A stretch of DNA of 64,000 nucleotides. Source: Roseateles sp. SL47 (GTDB lineage: Bacteria; Pseudomonadota; Gammaproteobacteria; Burkholderiales; Burkholderiaceae_C). This document shows positions 1 through 11,650 of this stretch, piece by piece. The DNA is taken from positions 3,596,001 through 3,660,000 of the forward strand of contig NZ_CP113068.1 of assembly GCF_026625885.1 (NCBI RefSeq), given 5' to 3'. The translations under genes were made by a program, and so were the position numbers. The notes under the pieces were generated by a model. The model was not told the origin of the DNA, did not search any database, and was given only the letters and a program-made list of their open reading frames with translations. Position 1 is the stretch's first letter, and every line of letters starts with the position of its first letter.

Positions 1-2
1 CC

Positions 3-2159
3 GCCTGCGCCACGCCGGTCACGCAGGGCATGATCGTGCGCACCAAGAGCGACAAAGCCATCAAGGCCCAGCAGGGCGTGATGGAGTTTCTGCTGATCAA
101 TCACCCGCTGGATTGCCCCATCTGCGACCAGGGCGGCGAATGCCAGCTGCAGGATCTGGCCGTCGGTTATGGCGCCGGCAAGTCGCGCTACTCCGAAGAG
201 AAGCGGGTGGTGTTCCACAAGAACGTGGGCCCGCTGATCTCCATGGAGGAGATGAGCCGTTGCATCCACTGCACCCGCTGCGTGCGCTTCGGCCAGGAAA
301 TCGCTGGCCAGATGGAGCTGGGCATGGCCCACCGCGGCGAGCACAGCGAGATCCAGACCTTTGTCGGACGCACGGTGGATTCCGAGCTGTCGGGCAACAT
401 GATCGACATCTGCCCGGTCGGTGCGCTGACCAGCAAGCCCTTCCGCTACAGCGCCCGCACCTGGGAACTGTCGCGCCGCAAGAGCGTCAGCCCGCATGAC
501 TCCACCGGCGCCAACCTGGTCGTCCAGGTCAAGGGCAATGAAGTCCTGCGTGTTGTGCCGCTGGAAAACGAAGCCGTCAACGAATGCTGGATCGCCGACC
601 GCGACCGCTTCTCGTATGAAGCGCTGAACAGCGACGAACGCCTGACCACCCCCATGCTCAAGCAGGGCGGTGAGTGGAAGTCGGTCGACTGGACCACTGC
701 GCTGGAATACGTGGCCAACGGCCTCAAGCAGATCAAGTCGGAGAAGGGCGCTTCGTCCATCGCCGGACTCGGTTCCGAGCACAGCACCGTGGAAGAACTG
801 CACCTGCTGGCGCAACTCGTCCGGGGCCTGGGCAGCGAAAACATCGACACCGCGCTGCGCGCCGCCGATCCGGCCTTCCGCGCCGAAGACGGCAAGGCCT
901 TCTGGCTGGGCACCTCGATCGCATCGCTGTCGCAGCTGGACCGTGCCCTGGTGGTCGGCTCCTTCCTGCGCAAGGACCATCCGCTGTTTGCCCAGCGTCT
1001 GCGCCAGGCGGCCCGTCAGGGTGCCCAGGTGCTGGCCCTCGGCGCCGCTGAAGACAACTGGCTGATGCCGGTGGCTGCCCGCATCACCGCCGCGCCGAGC
1101 GCCTGGGTGCAGGAGCTGGCTGGCGTGGCTGCGGCCATCGCGAGCGTCAAGGGTGGGACCGCCCCGGTGGCCGGCGAATCGACCGAAGCCTCGCGCCGTC
1201 TGGCCGATGCACTGCTGTCGGGTGAACGCAAGGCCATCCTGCTGGGCAATGCCGCTGTGCAGCATCCCCAGGCCACGACCCTGCTGGCCCTGGCCAACTG
1301 GATCGGTGCCCAGACCGGCGCCAGCGTCGGTGTGATGGGTGCAGCCGCCAACACGGTGGGTGCCCAATTGGTGAAGGCCCGTCCGGGGCAGGGCGGACGT
1401 TCTGCCGCCCAGCTGCTGAACGACCAGCCGGCCAAGGCCCTGGTGCTGCTGAACACCGACCCGGTGCTGGACGGCGCCAACGCGGCTGCCGCCGCCAAGG
1501 CCGTGGCCGCTGCCGAGATGGTGGTGGTGCTGAGCCCGTTCAAGACCGGTCTGGCGTACGCCGACGTGCTGCTGCCCGCCGCCCCGTTCACCGAAACCTC
1601 GGGCAGCTTTGTGAACGCCGAAGGTCGTCTGCAGAGCTTCGTCGGGGTGGTCAAGGCCCGTGGCGAGACCCGTCCGGCCTGGAAGATCCTGCGCGTGCTG
1701 GGCAACCTGCTGGGCCTGTCGGGCTTCGACTTCGACAGCTCCGAGCAGGTTCGTAATGCCGCCCTGGGCGTGAGCACCGAACTGGGTGAGCGCCTGAGCA
1801 ACGTGGTGTCCGCCGCCCCCGCAGCCTCCGCTTCGGTGGCCGCTGGCGGCCTGGAGCGTCTGACCGCCGTGCCGATCTACGCCACCGACGCCCTGGTGCG
1901 TCGTGCCAGCTCGCTGCAACTGACCCGTGACGGCCGTGACGCCGCCGTGGCCGGCCTGCCGCAAGCCCTCTGGACGCAACTGGGCCTGGAAGGCAAGGGC
2001 GCCCAGGTGCGCGTGGCCCAGGCCGGTGCCGGTGAGGCCGTGCTGGCTGCTCAACTGGACACCAGCCTGCCCGCCACCGTGGTGCGTGTGCCGGCCGGTG
2101 TGCCGGAAACCGCCGCGCTGGGTGCTCTGTTCGGCGCCATCAGCGTGACCAAGGCCTGA
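3..2159 (+). CDS. nuoG: NADH-quinone oxidoreductase subunit G, 5' end missing
   Basis: Peripheral-arm Fe-S subunit of respiratory complex I, carrying electrons from NADH toward quinone. The reading frame is open from base 3, and the first residues (ACATPVTQG) belong to the end of the N-terminal 2Fe-2S domain, so the true start lies upstream. The visible part has the His-Cys cluster motif [14 protein letters not shown], then CIHCTRC and the distal ICPVGAL of the second 4Fe-4S cluster, followed by the long molybdopterin-oxidoreductase-like domain, which has no cofactor role in complex I. Thirteen bases separate its stop from nuoH. Identification is certain; only the 5' part is missing. Confidence 0.97.
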   Translation, partial: ACATPVTQGMIVRTKSDKAIKAQQGVMEFLLINHPLDCPICDQGGECQLQDLAVGYGAGKSRYSEEKRVVFHKNVGPLISMEEMSRCIHCTRCVRFGQEIAGQMELGMAHRGEHSEIQTFVGRTVDSELSGNMIDICPVGALTSKPFRYSARTWELSRRKSVSPHDSTGANLVVQVKGNEVLRVVPLENEAVNECWIADRDRFSYEALNSDERLTTPMLKQGGEWKSVDWTTALEYVANGLKQIKSEKGASSIAGLGSEHSTVEELHLLAQLVRGLGSENIDTALRAADPAFRAEDGKAFWLGTSIASLSQLDRALVVGSFLRKDHPLFAQRLRQAARQGAQVLALGAAEDNWLMPVAARITAAPSAWVQELAGVAAAIASVKGGTAPVAGESTEASRRLADALLSGERKAILLGNAAVQHPQATTLLALANWIGAQTGASVGVMGAAANTVGAQLVKARPGQGGRSAAQLLNDQPAKALVLLNTDPVLDGANAAAAAKAVAAAEMVVVLSPFKTGLAYADVLLPAAPFTETSGSFVNAEGRLQSFVGVVKARGETRPAWKILRVLGNLLGLSGFDFDSSEQVRNAALGVSTELGERLSNVVSAAPAASASVAAGGLERLTAVPIYATDALVRRASSLQLTRDGRDAAVAGLPQALWTQLGLEGKGAQVRVAQAGAGEAVLAAQLDTSLPATVVRVPAGVPETAALGALFGAISVTKA

Positions 2160-2172
2160 GGACGAGACGACG

Positions 2173-3282
2173 ATGGACAATCTATACAACGCCGGCGCCT
2201 CGCTGTGGGATGGCGCTTTCTGGGCAGGCGCCTGGCTGGTGATCTGGAGCCTGCTCAAGATCATCGTGGTGGTGGCGCCGCTGATGATCTGCGTGGCCTA
2301 CCTGACCCTGTGGGAACGCAAGGCCATTGGCTGGTCGCAGATCCGCCCGGGCCCCAACCGCGTGGGCCCGATGGGTCTGCTGACCCCGATCGCCGATGCG
2401 GTGAAGCTGATCTTCAAGGAGATCATCATCCCGTCGGCGGCCAACAAGAGCCTGTTCTTCCTCGGCCCGATCATGACCATCATGCCGGCGCTGGCCGCCT
2501 GGGCGGTGGTGCCGTTCGGCCCGGGTGTGGCCGTGGCCGACGTCAATGCGGGCCTGCTGTTCGTGATGGCCATCACCTCGCTGGAGGTCTACGGCGTGAT
2601 CATCGCCGGCTGGGCTTCCAACTCGAAGTACGCCTTCCTCGGCGCGCTGCGCGCCTCGGCGCAGATGGTGTCGTATGAAATCGCCATGGGCTTCGCGCTG
2701 GTCATCGTGCTGATGGTCACCGGCTCGATGAACATGACCGACATCGTGGTGAGCCAGGACACCGGCAAGTTCGCCTCCATGGGCCTGAGCTTCCTGTCGT
2801 GGAACTGGCTGCCGCTGCTGCCTGTGTTTGTGGTGTATTTCATCTCCGGCCTGGCAGAAACCAACCGTCACCCGTTCGACGTGGTGGAAGGTGAATCGGA
2901 AATCGTGGCCGGCCACATGATCGAGTACTCGGGCATGTCGTTCGCGATGTTCTTCCTGGCCGAATACGCCAACATGATCCTCGTCTCGGCCCTGGCCGTG
3001 GTGATGTTCCTGGGCGGCTGGGCGGCACCGATCTCCTTCAGCGTGCTCGGTATGGACACGCCGTCCATCATCGAGAAGACCATGCCCTTCTGGAACTGGT
3101 TCTGGCTGTTCTTCAAGACCTTCGTGGTCGTGACCGGTTTCCTGTGGGTGCGTGCCACGTTCCCCCGGTTCCGCTATGACCAGATCATGCGTCTGGGCTG
3201 GAAGATCTTCATTCCGGTCACCCTGGTGTGGCTGGTGCTGGTGGGTCTGTGGATCCAGTCCCCATTCAATATCTGGAAGTAA
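2173..3282 (+). CDS. nuoH: NADH-quinone oxidoreductase subunit H
   Basis: Membrane subunit of complex I that forms much of the quinone-binding chamber next to NuoB/NuoD. The 369-residue product has about eight hydrophobic segments and the conserved loop [19 protein letters not shown] near residue 50, plus the acidic loop [16 protein letters not shown] near residue 230, both hallmarks of NuoH/ND1. Length matches the family. The start is the ATG 13 bases after nuoG in the same operon. The nuoI reading frame begins 6 bases after its stop, so translation is tightly linked. Confidence 0.97.
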   Translation: MDNLYNAGASLWDGAFWAGAWLVIWSLLKIIVVVAPLMICVAYLTLWERKAIGWSQIRPGPNRVGPMGLLTPIADAVKLIFKEIIIPSAANKSLFFLGPIMTIMPALAAWAVVPFGPGVAVADVNAGLLFVMAITSLEVYGVIIAGWASNSKYAFLGALRASAQMVSYEIAMGFALVIVLMVTGSMNMTDIVVSQDTGKFASMGLSFLSWNWLPLLPVFVVYFISGLAETNRHPFDVVEGESEIVAGHMIEYSGMSFAMFFLAEYANMILVSALAVVMFLGGWAAPISFSVLGMDTPSIIEKTMPFWNWFWLFFKTFVVVTGFLWVRATFPRFRYDQIMRLGWKIFIPVTLVWLVLVGLWIQSPFNIWK

Positions 3283-3288
3283 TCCGAG

Positions 3289-3787
3289 GTGTCCGCTGTG
3301 AGCTCCATCAAGGACCTACTCAAGAGCTTCATGCTCACCGAGCTGTTCAAGGGCATTGGCCCTGACCGGCCGGCATTTCCTCTCGCGCAACATCACGGTG
3401 CAGTTCCCGGAAGAAAAGACGCCGCTGTCGCCGCGTTTCCGCGGTCTGCATGCGCTGCGTCGTTACGAGAACGGTGAAGAGCGCTGCATCGCCTGCAAGC
3501 TGTGCGAGGCGGTGTGCCCGGCCATGGCCATCACCATCGAGTCCGACGTGCGTGCGGACGGCTCGCGCCGTACCACCCGCTACGACATCGACCTGACCAA
3601 GTGCATCTTCTGCGGCTTCTGCGAAGAAAGCTGCCCGGTGGACTCGATCGTCGAGACCGATATCTTCGAATACCACGGCGAAAAGCGTGGCGACCTCTAC
3701 TTCACCAAGGAAATGCTCCTGGCTGTCGGGGACCGCTACGAGCCGCAAATCGCAGCCAGCAAGGAGGCCGACGCCAAGTACCGCTGA
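3289..3787 (+). CDS. nuoI: NADH-quinone oxidoreductase subunit I, apparent +1 frameshift
   Basis: Carries the two 4Fe-4S clusters N6a and N6b linking the peripheral arm of complex I to the quinone site. Both cluster motifs are intact: [12 protein letters not shown] and [12 protein letters not shown]. The normal N-terminus ([18 protein letters not shown]) is encoded from GTG 3289 or GTG 3298, but in a different frame from the body. The junction reads GGCATTGGCC, where the family expects GGCATGGCC (KG-MALTGRHF), so one T is extra at 3356-3357. Removing it gives a normal 165-residue protein. As written, only a 143-residue form starting at TTG 3356 could be made, without the N-terminal amphipathic helix. 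Because the gene is needed for complex I, a base-call error is at least as likely as a real mutation. Confidence 0.9.
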
Positions 3788-3859
3788 CAGCGGCGCGGCG
3801 GCGCCCTTCGAGAGAAGGGCGGTGCGGCTGCGCGCTCCAGCCTGCTTGCAGGAAATCCC

Positions 3860-4498
3860 ATGAACATCACCACCCTGCTGTTCTATTTCTTCTCGGTTGT
3901 CCTGTTGGGGTCGTCGGTCCTGGTGATCACGGCCCGCAGCACGGTCTATTCGGCCCTGTTCCTGATCCTGGCGTTCTTTAATGCCGCCTGCATCTGGATG
4001 ATGCTGAAGGCTGAATTCCTGGCCATCACGCTGGTGCTGGTGTACATCGGCGCCGTCATGGTGCTGTTCCTGTTCGTCGTGATGATGCTGGATTTCGATT
4101 CAGACACGGTGCGCAAGGGCTTTTGGAAGCATGTACCCGCCGCCGGCCTGATCGGTGCCTTCATCGCGCTGGAAATGGCGCTGATCCTGATGCCGGGCTT
4201 CCGCGTCAGCGAAGCCCAGCCGGTGCCGGCTGACCTGGCCAAGCTGGGCAATACCAAGCTGCTGGGCATCAACATCTACACGCACTATCTGGCACCGCTG
4301 CAGATCGCTGCCGTGCTGCTGCTGGTGGCCATCATTGCGGCGATTGCACTGACCCTGCGCGGCCGCAAGGATTCGCGTCACCAAAACCCGGCCGAACAGG
4401 TCCGTGTCAAGAAGGGCGACCGTCTGCGCATCATCAAGGTCGCGGCCACGGTGGAACAGCCGGCCGCGCCGGTCGAGAAGAACGAAGGAGCCGCATGA
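3860..4498 (+). CDS. nuoJ: NADH-quinone oxidoreductase subunit J
   Basis: Membrane-arm subunit of complex I (ND6 family). The 212-residue product has five hydrophobic helices in roughly the first 165 residues, including the conserved segment around [19 protein letters not shown] (pi-bulge helix of ND6). A charged C-terminal tail of about 45 residues is typical of betaproteobacterial NuoJ. A 72-base gap follows nuoI. Its stop overlaps the nuoK start by four bases (ATGA), so nuoK is translationally coupled to it. Confidence 0.96.
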   Translation: MNITTLLFYFFSVVLLGSSVLVITARSTVYSALFLILAFFNAACIWMMLKAEFLAITLVLVYIGAVMVLFLFVVMMLDFDSDTVRKGFWKHVPAAGLIGAFIALEMALILMPGFRVSEAQPVPADLAKLGNTKLLGINIYTHYLAPLQIAAVLLLVAIIAAIALTLRGRKDSRHQNPAEQVRVKKGDRLRIIKVAATVEQPAAPVEKNEGAA

Positions 4499-4809
4499 TG
4501 GGCGTTCTGACACTGGGACATTTCCTGACCCTGGGGGCGATTTTGTTTGCCCTGTCGGTGATCGGCATCTTCCTGAACCGCAAGAACCTGATCGTGCTGC
4601 TGATGGCCATCGAGCTGATGCTGCTGGCGGTCAACCTGAACTTCGTGGCCTTCTCCCACTATCTGGGCGACATGGCGGGCCAGGTGTTCGTGTTCTTCAT
4701 CCTCACGGTCGCGGCGGCGGAATCCGCCATCGGCCTGGCCATCCTGGTGGTGCTGTTCCGCAATCGCAGCAGCATCAACGTGGAAGAGCTGGATGCCCTG
4801 AAGGGCTGA
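4495..4809 (+). CDS. nuoK: NADH-quinone oxidoreductase subunit K
   Basis: Small three-helix subunit of the complex I membrane arm (ND4L family). It carries the two buried glutamates of the proton path, in [16 protein letters not shown] and [12 protein letters not shown]. It is 104 residues, the usual size. Start candidates are ATG 4495, overlapping the nuoJ stop, and ATG 4498; the family usually begins a few residues before [10 protein letters not shown], which fits either. Confidence 0.96.
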   Translation: MMGVLTLGHFLTLGAILFALSVIGIFLNRKNLIVLLMAIELMLLAVNLNFVAFSHYLGDMAGQVFVFFILTVAAAESAIGLAILVVLFRNRSSINVEELDALKG

Positions 4810-4834
4810 CGGGCGGCAGGAAGCGAGAAAAACA

Positions 4835-6874
<2,040 letters not shown>

Positions 6875-6890
6875 TCGGCGGAGAATAAGA

Positions 6891-8360
6891 ATGTTGCTAA
6901 GTCTTGCCATTTGGCTGCCGGTCGTTTTCGGCGGTCTGCTGCTGGTGCTGGGTCGCGACGACAAGGCGGGCGCAGTGCGCTGGCTCGCGTTGGCCGCCGC
7001 CGTCATCAGCTTCCTCGTCACGCTGCCCGTCATCTCGGGTTTTAATGACGCCACCGCGGCCATGCAGTTCGTCGAGAAGGCGAACTGGATCGAACGCTTC
7101 AACATCCACTACCACCTGGGCGTGGATGGCATCTCGATGTGGTTCGTGCCACTGACCGCCTTCATCACCATCATCGTGGTGCTGTCGGCCTGGGAAGTGA
7201 TCGAAACCCGCGTCCACCAGTACTACGGTGCCTTCCTGATCCTGTCGGGTCTGATGGTCGGTGTGTTCACCGCCCTGGATGGCATGCTGTTCTACGTGTT
7301 CTTCGAGGCCACGCTGATCCCGATGTACATCATCATCGGGGTGTGGGGCGGTCCGCGCCGGGTCTATGCCGCGTTCAAGTTCTTCTTGTACACGCTGGCC
7401 GGCTCGCTGCTGATGCTGATCGCGCTGCTGTATCTGTACAACAAGTCGGGCAGCTTCGACATCCTGGCCTGGCATCAACTGCCGCTGCCGCTGTCGGCGC
7501 AGACCCTGCTGTTCTTCGCCTTCTTCGCCGCGTTTGCCGTGAAGGTGCCGATGTGGCCGGTGCACACCTGGCTGCCCGACGCCCACGTGGAAGCCCCGAC
7601 CGCCGGTTCCGTGGTGCTGGCGGCGATCATGCTGAAGCTGGGGGCGTATGGATTCTTGCGCTTCTCGATGCCGATCGCTCCGGATGCGGCCCGTGAATAC
7701 GCCTGGGTGATCGTGGCGCTGTCTCTGATCGCGGTGATCTACATCGGCCTGGTGGCGATGGTCCAGCGCGACATGAAGAAGCTGGTGGCCTATTCGTCGG
7801 TCGCCCACATGGGCTTCGTCACCCTCGGCTTCTTCCTGTTCAATGAGCTGGGCGTGTCCGGCGCCATCGTGCAGATGATTGCCCACGGCTTTGTGTCGGC
7901 GGCGATGTTCCTGTGCATCGGTGTGCTGTACGACCGCGTCCATTCGCGTGAAATCGCCGACTACGGCGGCGTGGTGAACACCATGCCCAAGTTCGCCGCC
8001 TTCGCGGTGCTGTTCGGCATGGCCAACTGCGGCCTGCCCGCCACTGCCGGTTTTGTCGGTGAGTGGATGGTGATCCTGGGTGCCGTCCAGTTCAACTTCT
8101 GGATCGGCCTGCTGGCCGCCACCGCGCTGATCTTCGGTGCCGCCTACACGCTGTGGATGATCAAGCGCGTCTATCTCGGACCGGTGGCCAACGACCACGT
8201 GAAGGCCCTGACCGACATCAACGCGCGTGAATTCCTGATGCTGGCCATCCTGGCGGTCGCCGTGCTGTGGATGGGCGTGTATCCCAAGCCTTTCACCGAC
8301 GTGATGCACCAATCGGTCACCGAGCTGCTCAAGCACGTCGCGGTGTCCAAGATTCAATAA
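6891..8360 (+). CDS. nuoM: NADH-quinone oxidoreductase subunit M
   Basis: Antiporter-like proton-pumping subunit of complex I (ND4 family), 489 residues with about 14 membrane helices. Diagnostic segments include FFEATLIPMYIIIGVWGG near residue 140, which holds the key glutamate, and VKVPMWPVHTWLPDAHVEAP near residue 220. A ribosome site GGAG lies just before the ATG at 6891, and nuoN follows 12 bases after the stop. Confidence 0.97.
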   Translation: MLLSLAIWLPVVFGGLLLVLGRDDKAGAVRWLALAAAVISFLVTLPVISGFNDATAAMQFVEKANWIERFNIHYHLGVDGISMWFVPLTAFITIIVVLSAWEVIETRVHQYYGAFLILSGLMVGVFTALDGMLFYVFFEATLIPMYIIIGVWGGPRRVYAAFKFFLYTLAGSLLMLIALLYLYNKSGSFDILAWHQLPLPLSAQTLLFFAFFAAFAVKVPMWPVHTWLPDAHVEAPTAGSVVLAAIMLKLGAYGFLRFSMPIAPDAAREYAWVIVALSLIAVIYIGLVAMVQRDMKKLVAYSSVAHMGFVTLGFFLFNELGVSGAIVQMIAHGFVSAAMFLCIGVLYDRVHSREIADYGGVVNTMPKFAAFAVLFGMANCGLPATAGFVGEWMVILGAVQFNFWIGLLAATALIFGAAYTLWMIKRVYLGPVANDHVKALTDINAREFLMLAILAVAVLWMGVYPKPFTDVMHQSVTELLKHVAVSKIQ

Positions 8361-8372
8361 AGGCCCACCACA

Positions 8373-9851
8373 ATGACTGAAATGAACTGGGTCGCTGCCT
8401 ACCCTGAAATTGCGCTGCTGGTGATGGCCTGCGTGGTCGCGCTGGTGGACCTGTTCGTGACCGATCCGCGTCGCACCCCCACCTACTGGCTGACGCAGCT
8501 CAGCCTGGCGGTGGTGGCGGCCATGCATTTCGCGGCCATGGGCGATGCCCCGGCCGTGGCCATGCAGGGCATGATGATCGTGGACCCGATGAGCCATCTG
8601 CTCTCCGGGGTCTCGGCCATCGCGCTGATCGTCACGCTGGTCTATGCCCGTCCGTATGCGGAATCGCGCGACATGCTCAAGGGTGAGCTGTTCACGCTGA
8701 GCATGCTCTCGCTGCTGGGCGTGGGTGTGATGGTGGCCGCCAACAACTTCCTGATGATCTATCTGGGTCTGGAGTTGATGAGCCTGTCGCTGTATGCGCT
8801 GACCGCGCTGCGTCGCGACCACACCGTCTCCACCGAAGCCGCCATGAAGTACTTCGTGCTGGGCGCGCTGGCCTCGGGCTTCCTGCTCTACGGCCTGTCG
8901 ATGATGTATGGGGCCACCGGCTCGCTGTCCATCCCGCGCGTGTTTGAAGTCGTTGCTTCCGGTGCGCCCAACAAGGCAGTGCTGGTGCTGGGCGTGGTGT
9001 TTGTGGTGGCCGGCCTGGGCTTCAAGCTGGGGGCGGCTCCCTTCCACATGTGGGTGCCGGACGTCTACCAAGGTGCGCCGACCGCTGCCACGCTGCTGAT
9101 CGGTGGCGCCCCCAAGCTGGCCGCCTTTGGCATCACCCTGCGTCTGCTGGTGGATGGCATGCTGCCGCTGGCGGTGGACTGGCAGCAGATGCTGCTGGTG
9201 ATGGCCGTTGCATCGCTGGTGGTGGGCAACCTCGCCGCCATTGCGCAGACCAACCTCAAGCGCATGCTGGCGTACTCCACCATTGCCCAGATGGGCTTTG
9301 TGGTGCTGGGTCTGGCGTCAGGGGTGGTCAACGGCTCCAGCGACTACGCGCTGAATGCCTACAGCTCGGCCATGTTCTATGCCATCACCTATGTGCTGAC
9401 CACGCTGGGCAGCTTCGGCCTGGTGATGCTGCTGTCGCGCCAGGGCTTCGAGTCCGAGCAGATCAGCGATCTGGCGGGCCTGTACAAGCGCAGCCCCTGG
9501 TTCGCACTGGTCATGGCCATCTACATGTTCTCGCTGGCCGGCATTCCGCCGACGGCAGGCTTCTACGGCAAGCTGGCCGTGCTGCAGGCCATGGTCACCA
9601 CCGGCTCCGAGCTCTACATCTGGCTGGCGGTGATTGCGGTGATGCTGTCGTTGATCGGCGCGTTCTACTACCTGCGTGTGGTGAAGGTCATGTTCTTTGA
9701 TGAACCGACCGACCGCTCCAGCCTGACCGCGCCGACCGACGCCCGTCTGGTCATGTCGATCAACGGCATCGCCGTGCTGGTGCTGGGCATTGTGCCCGGC
9801 GGCCTGCTGACGCTGTGCAGCCAGGCGCTGACCCGCGCGCTGACGCACTGA
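8373..9851 (+). CDS. nuoN: NADH-quinone oxidoreductase subunit N
   Basis: Third antiporter-like subunit of the complex I membrane arm (ND2 family), 492 residues with about 14 transmembrane helices. Recognisable elements are YLGLELMSLSLYALTALRRD near residue 130 and FKLGAAPFHMWVPDVYQGAP near residue 215, containing the conserved lysine and glutamate of the proton path. It is the last structural nuo gene; the operon continues into DUF2818 after 45 bases. Confidence 0.97.
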   Translation: MTEMNWVAAYPEIALLVMACVVALVDLFVTDPRRTPTYWLTQLSLAVVAAMHFAAMGDAPAVAMQGMMIVDPMSHLLSGVSAIALIVTLVYARPYAESRDMLKGELFTLSMLSLLGVGVMVAANNFLMIYLGLELMSLSLYALTALRRDHTVSTEAAMKYFVLGALASGFLLYGLSMMYGATGSLSIPRVFEVVASGAPNKAVLVLGVVFVVAGLGFKLGAAPFHMWVPDVYQGAPTAATLLIGGAPKLAAFGITLRLLVDGMLPLAVDWQQMLLVMAVASLVVGNLAAIAQTNLKRMLAYSTIAQMGFVVLGLASGVVNGSSDYALNAYSSAMFYAITYVLTTLGSFGLVMLLSRQGFESEQISDLAGLYKRSPWFALVMAIYMFSLAGIPPTAGFYGKLAVLQAMVTTGSELYIWLAVIAVMLSLIGAFYYLRVVKVMFFDEPTDRSSLTAPTDARLVMSINGIAVLVLGIVPGGLLTLCSQALTRALTH

Positions 9852-9896
9852 TATCGGCATCGGGTCTGCACAGGAAAAGGGCAGGGTCGCTTCCGC

Positions 9897-10229
9897 ATGG
9901 AACAAAGCGCGTCGGTCTGGACCGTTCTGGTGGTGGCGCTGATTGCCGCCAATCTGCCCTACCTCAGCTCCCGGGTGCTGCTGGTCGGCCCCCGGCGAGA
10001 GCCCAAGGCCGCCGGCTGGCGCCTGCTGGAACTGTTCTTGCTGGCCCTTCTGACGCTGGCCATCGGCGTCGGGCTTGAGGCCCGGCTGGGTCAGCGTTAC
10101 CCCCAGGGCTGGGAGTTTTATGCCGCCGCCCTGGCGCTCTTCATCACCCTGGGGTTCCCGGGCTTCGTGTGGCGTTACCTGCGCCGCTCCCGCACCCTCG
10201 TTCGAGAGTTCGATGACGACGACCGCTGA
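9897..10229 (+). CDS. DUF2818 family membrane protein
   Basis: Small inner-membrane protein of 110 residues with three hydrophobic stretches (about 8-30, 42-60 and 78-96). Its sequence matches the DUF2818 family, which habitually follows nuoN in betaproteobacteria. No biochemical role is established that I know of. The conserved position suggests a part in assembly or stability of complex I, which is inference only. It overlaps the following Nudix gene by 17 bases. Confidence 0.85.
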   Translation: MEQSASVWTVLVVALIAANLPYLSSRVLLVGPRREPKAAGWRLLELFLLALLTLAIGVGLEARLGQRYPQGWEFYAAALALFITLGFPGFVWRYLRRSRTLVREFDDDDR

Positions 10230-10836
10230 CGATCCGTCCCCCGGCATCCCGCCCGCCGCAGATGCCGACCCCCATCTCGTTGAATTGCCGCTCGACTCCC
10301 AATGGGTGTTGCGCGGCAATTTTCTTCAGGTCAGCCGTGACCACGTCCGTTTGCCGAACGGGCGGCAAGCCACCCGCGAATACATCCGACACCCGGGCGC
10401 GGCGGTCATCGTCCCCATCCTGGAGGATGGCCGATTGCTGCTGGAGCGTCAGTATCGGTACCCGATGGGTCGGGTGATGCTGGAGTTTCCGGCCGGCAAG
10501 CTGGACCCGGACGAGCCGCCGCTGACCTGCGCCCAGCGGGAACTGCTGGAGGAAACCGGTTACCGGGCCACGGAATGGGCCTATGCCGGGGTGATGCACA
10601 ACGCCATTGCCTATTCCACCGAGCGGATCGAGATCTTCTTTGCGCGCGGGCTGGTGGCGGGTGAACGCAAGCTGGACGACGGTGAATTCCTGGATGTGGT
10701 CGCCCATGACCAGGAGGAACTGGAGCAAATGGTGATCAAGGGCGAACTGACCGATGCGAAGTCGCTGACCTGCCTGCTCTGGCTGGCCCGCTGGCGCGCC
10801 GGCGCCTGGCCATTGACCTGGACTTCCGCAGGCTGA
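10213..10836 (+). CDS. Nudix hydrolase, ADP-ribose pyrophosphatase type
   Basis: Predicted cytosolic enzyme hydrolysing ADP-ribose or a related nucleoside diphosphate sugar to AMP and the sugar phosphate. The Nudix box is perfect: G-x5-E-x7-REL-x-EE-x-G (GKLDPDE...RELLEETGY) at about residues 95-117. The upstream sheet region (REYIRHPGAAVIVPILEDG) is typical of the NudF/ADPRase branch. I start it at ATG 10213 rather than at the more upstream in-frame codon, because the upstream stretch overlaps DUF2818 and is unrelated to the family. This gives 207 residues. Confidence 0.9.
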   Translation: MTTTADDPSPGIPPAADADPHLVELPLDSQWVLRGNFLQVSRDHVRLPNGRQATREYIRHPGAAVIVPILEDGRLLLERQYRYPMGRVMLEFPAGKLDPDEPPLTCAQRELLEETGYRATEWAYAGVMHNAIAYSTERIEIFFARGLVAGERKLDDGEFLDVVAHDQEELEQMVIKGELTDAKSLTCLLWLARWRAGAWPLTWTSAG

Positions 10837-10861
10837 AGCCGGAACGGCTAGCATTCCAACC

Positions 10862-11407
10862 ATGTTGGTATTGAACCTGGCATGTGAGGCGGGCCACGGC
10901 TTTGAGGGCTGGTTTGGTTCCGCCGCCGATTTTGAATCGCAGCAGCAGCGCGGCCTGCTGAGCTGCCCCATGTGCAACAGTTCGGATGTTCGCCGGATGC
11001 CGAGTGCCCCACGGCTCAATCTGTCGGCCGCTTCGGCGCCGTCGGCGTCGGCGTCCCAAACTGAGCGATCCGAGCGGTCCGAGCGGTCCGAACGCTCATC
11101 GCGTCCAGAACCGTCCGCCGCGCTGGTGAACACCTCGTCGTCGCCCGTGGAGGCCCCCGCCGACGGGCCCGTCACCCCCATCGCCTTGCAGCGGCAGGTG
11201 ATGCAGGCGGTGCGCCAACTGATCGCCAACACCGAAGACGTGGGTGAACGGTTCGCCGAAGAGGCCCGCCGCATCCATTATGGAGAAACCGAAGCCCGCG
11301 GGATCCGCGGCCAGGCGACTCCCGACGAAGCCCAGGCGCTGGCCGAAGAGGGCATCGACGTCGTGGCGCTTGCCGTGCCGGACGCGCTCAAGGACCCCCT
11401 TCAGTAA
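10862..11407 (+). CDS. DUF1178 family protein
   Basis: A 181-residue cytosolic protein. The N-terminus (LACEAGHGFEGWFGSAADF) and the paired cysteines in LLSCPMCNSSDVRRMPSAP look like a small zinc-ribbon, as in DUF1178. The middle (about residues 55-90) is a low-complexity Ser/Glu/Arg-rich linker, and the C-terminal half contains the conserved EEARRIHYGE segment. Function is unknown. It lies 25 bases after the Nudix gene on the same strand, a common arrangement in Burkholderiales. Confidence 0.85.
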   Translation: MLVLNLACEAGHGFEGWFGSAADFESQQQRGLLSCPMCNSSDVRRMPSAPRLNLSAASAPSASASQTERSERSERSERSSRPEPSAALVNTSSSPVEAPADGPVTPIALQRQVMQAVRQLIANTEDVGERFAEEARRIHYGETEARGIRGQATPDEAQALAEEGIDVVALAVPDALKDPLQ

Positions 11408-11650
11408 TCGCCGCCCCGGCACAGCGGCCCATTCACTCCCCACTGGGTCGGAGCACAAGCCCCTTCAAGTTTGGGAGTGCAGCCTCCGCGCGACTGTGAC
11501 GATCATCACGGGCGCCTCCAGGCGTTAAGCTAGCGCGCCTTTCGCACGAATCCGGCAAAAAAGACCGAGAAGCGCACGCCGTGCTTGCAGGTGTGTCGTG
11601 GTGCGCAAAGCCCCACTGTGTTCTCGCCTGCTTATGTCGGAGCCTCCTTC

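Noticed and set aside
6897..9071. 724-codon open frame on the minus strand opposite nuoM and nuoN
   Set aside because: Same reason: shadow of two certain complex I genes, without motifs or ribosome site.
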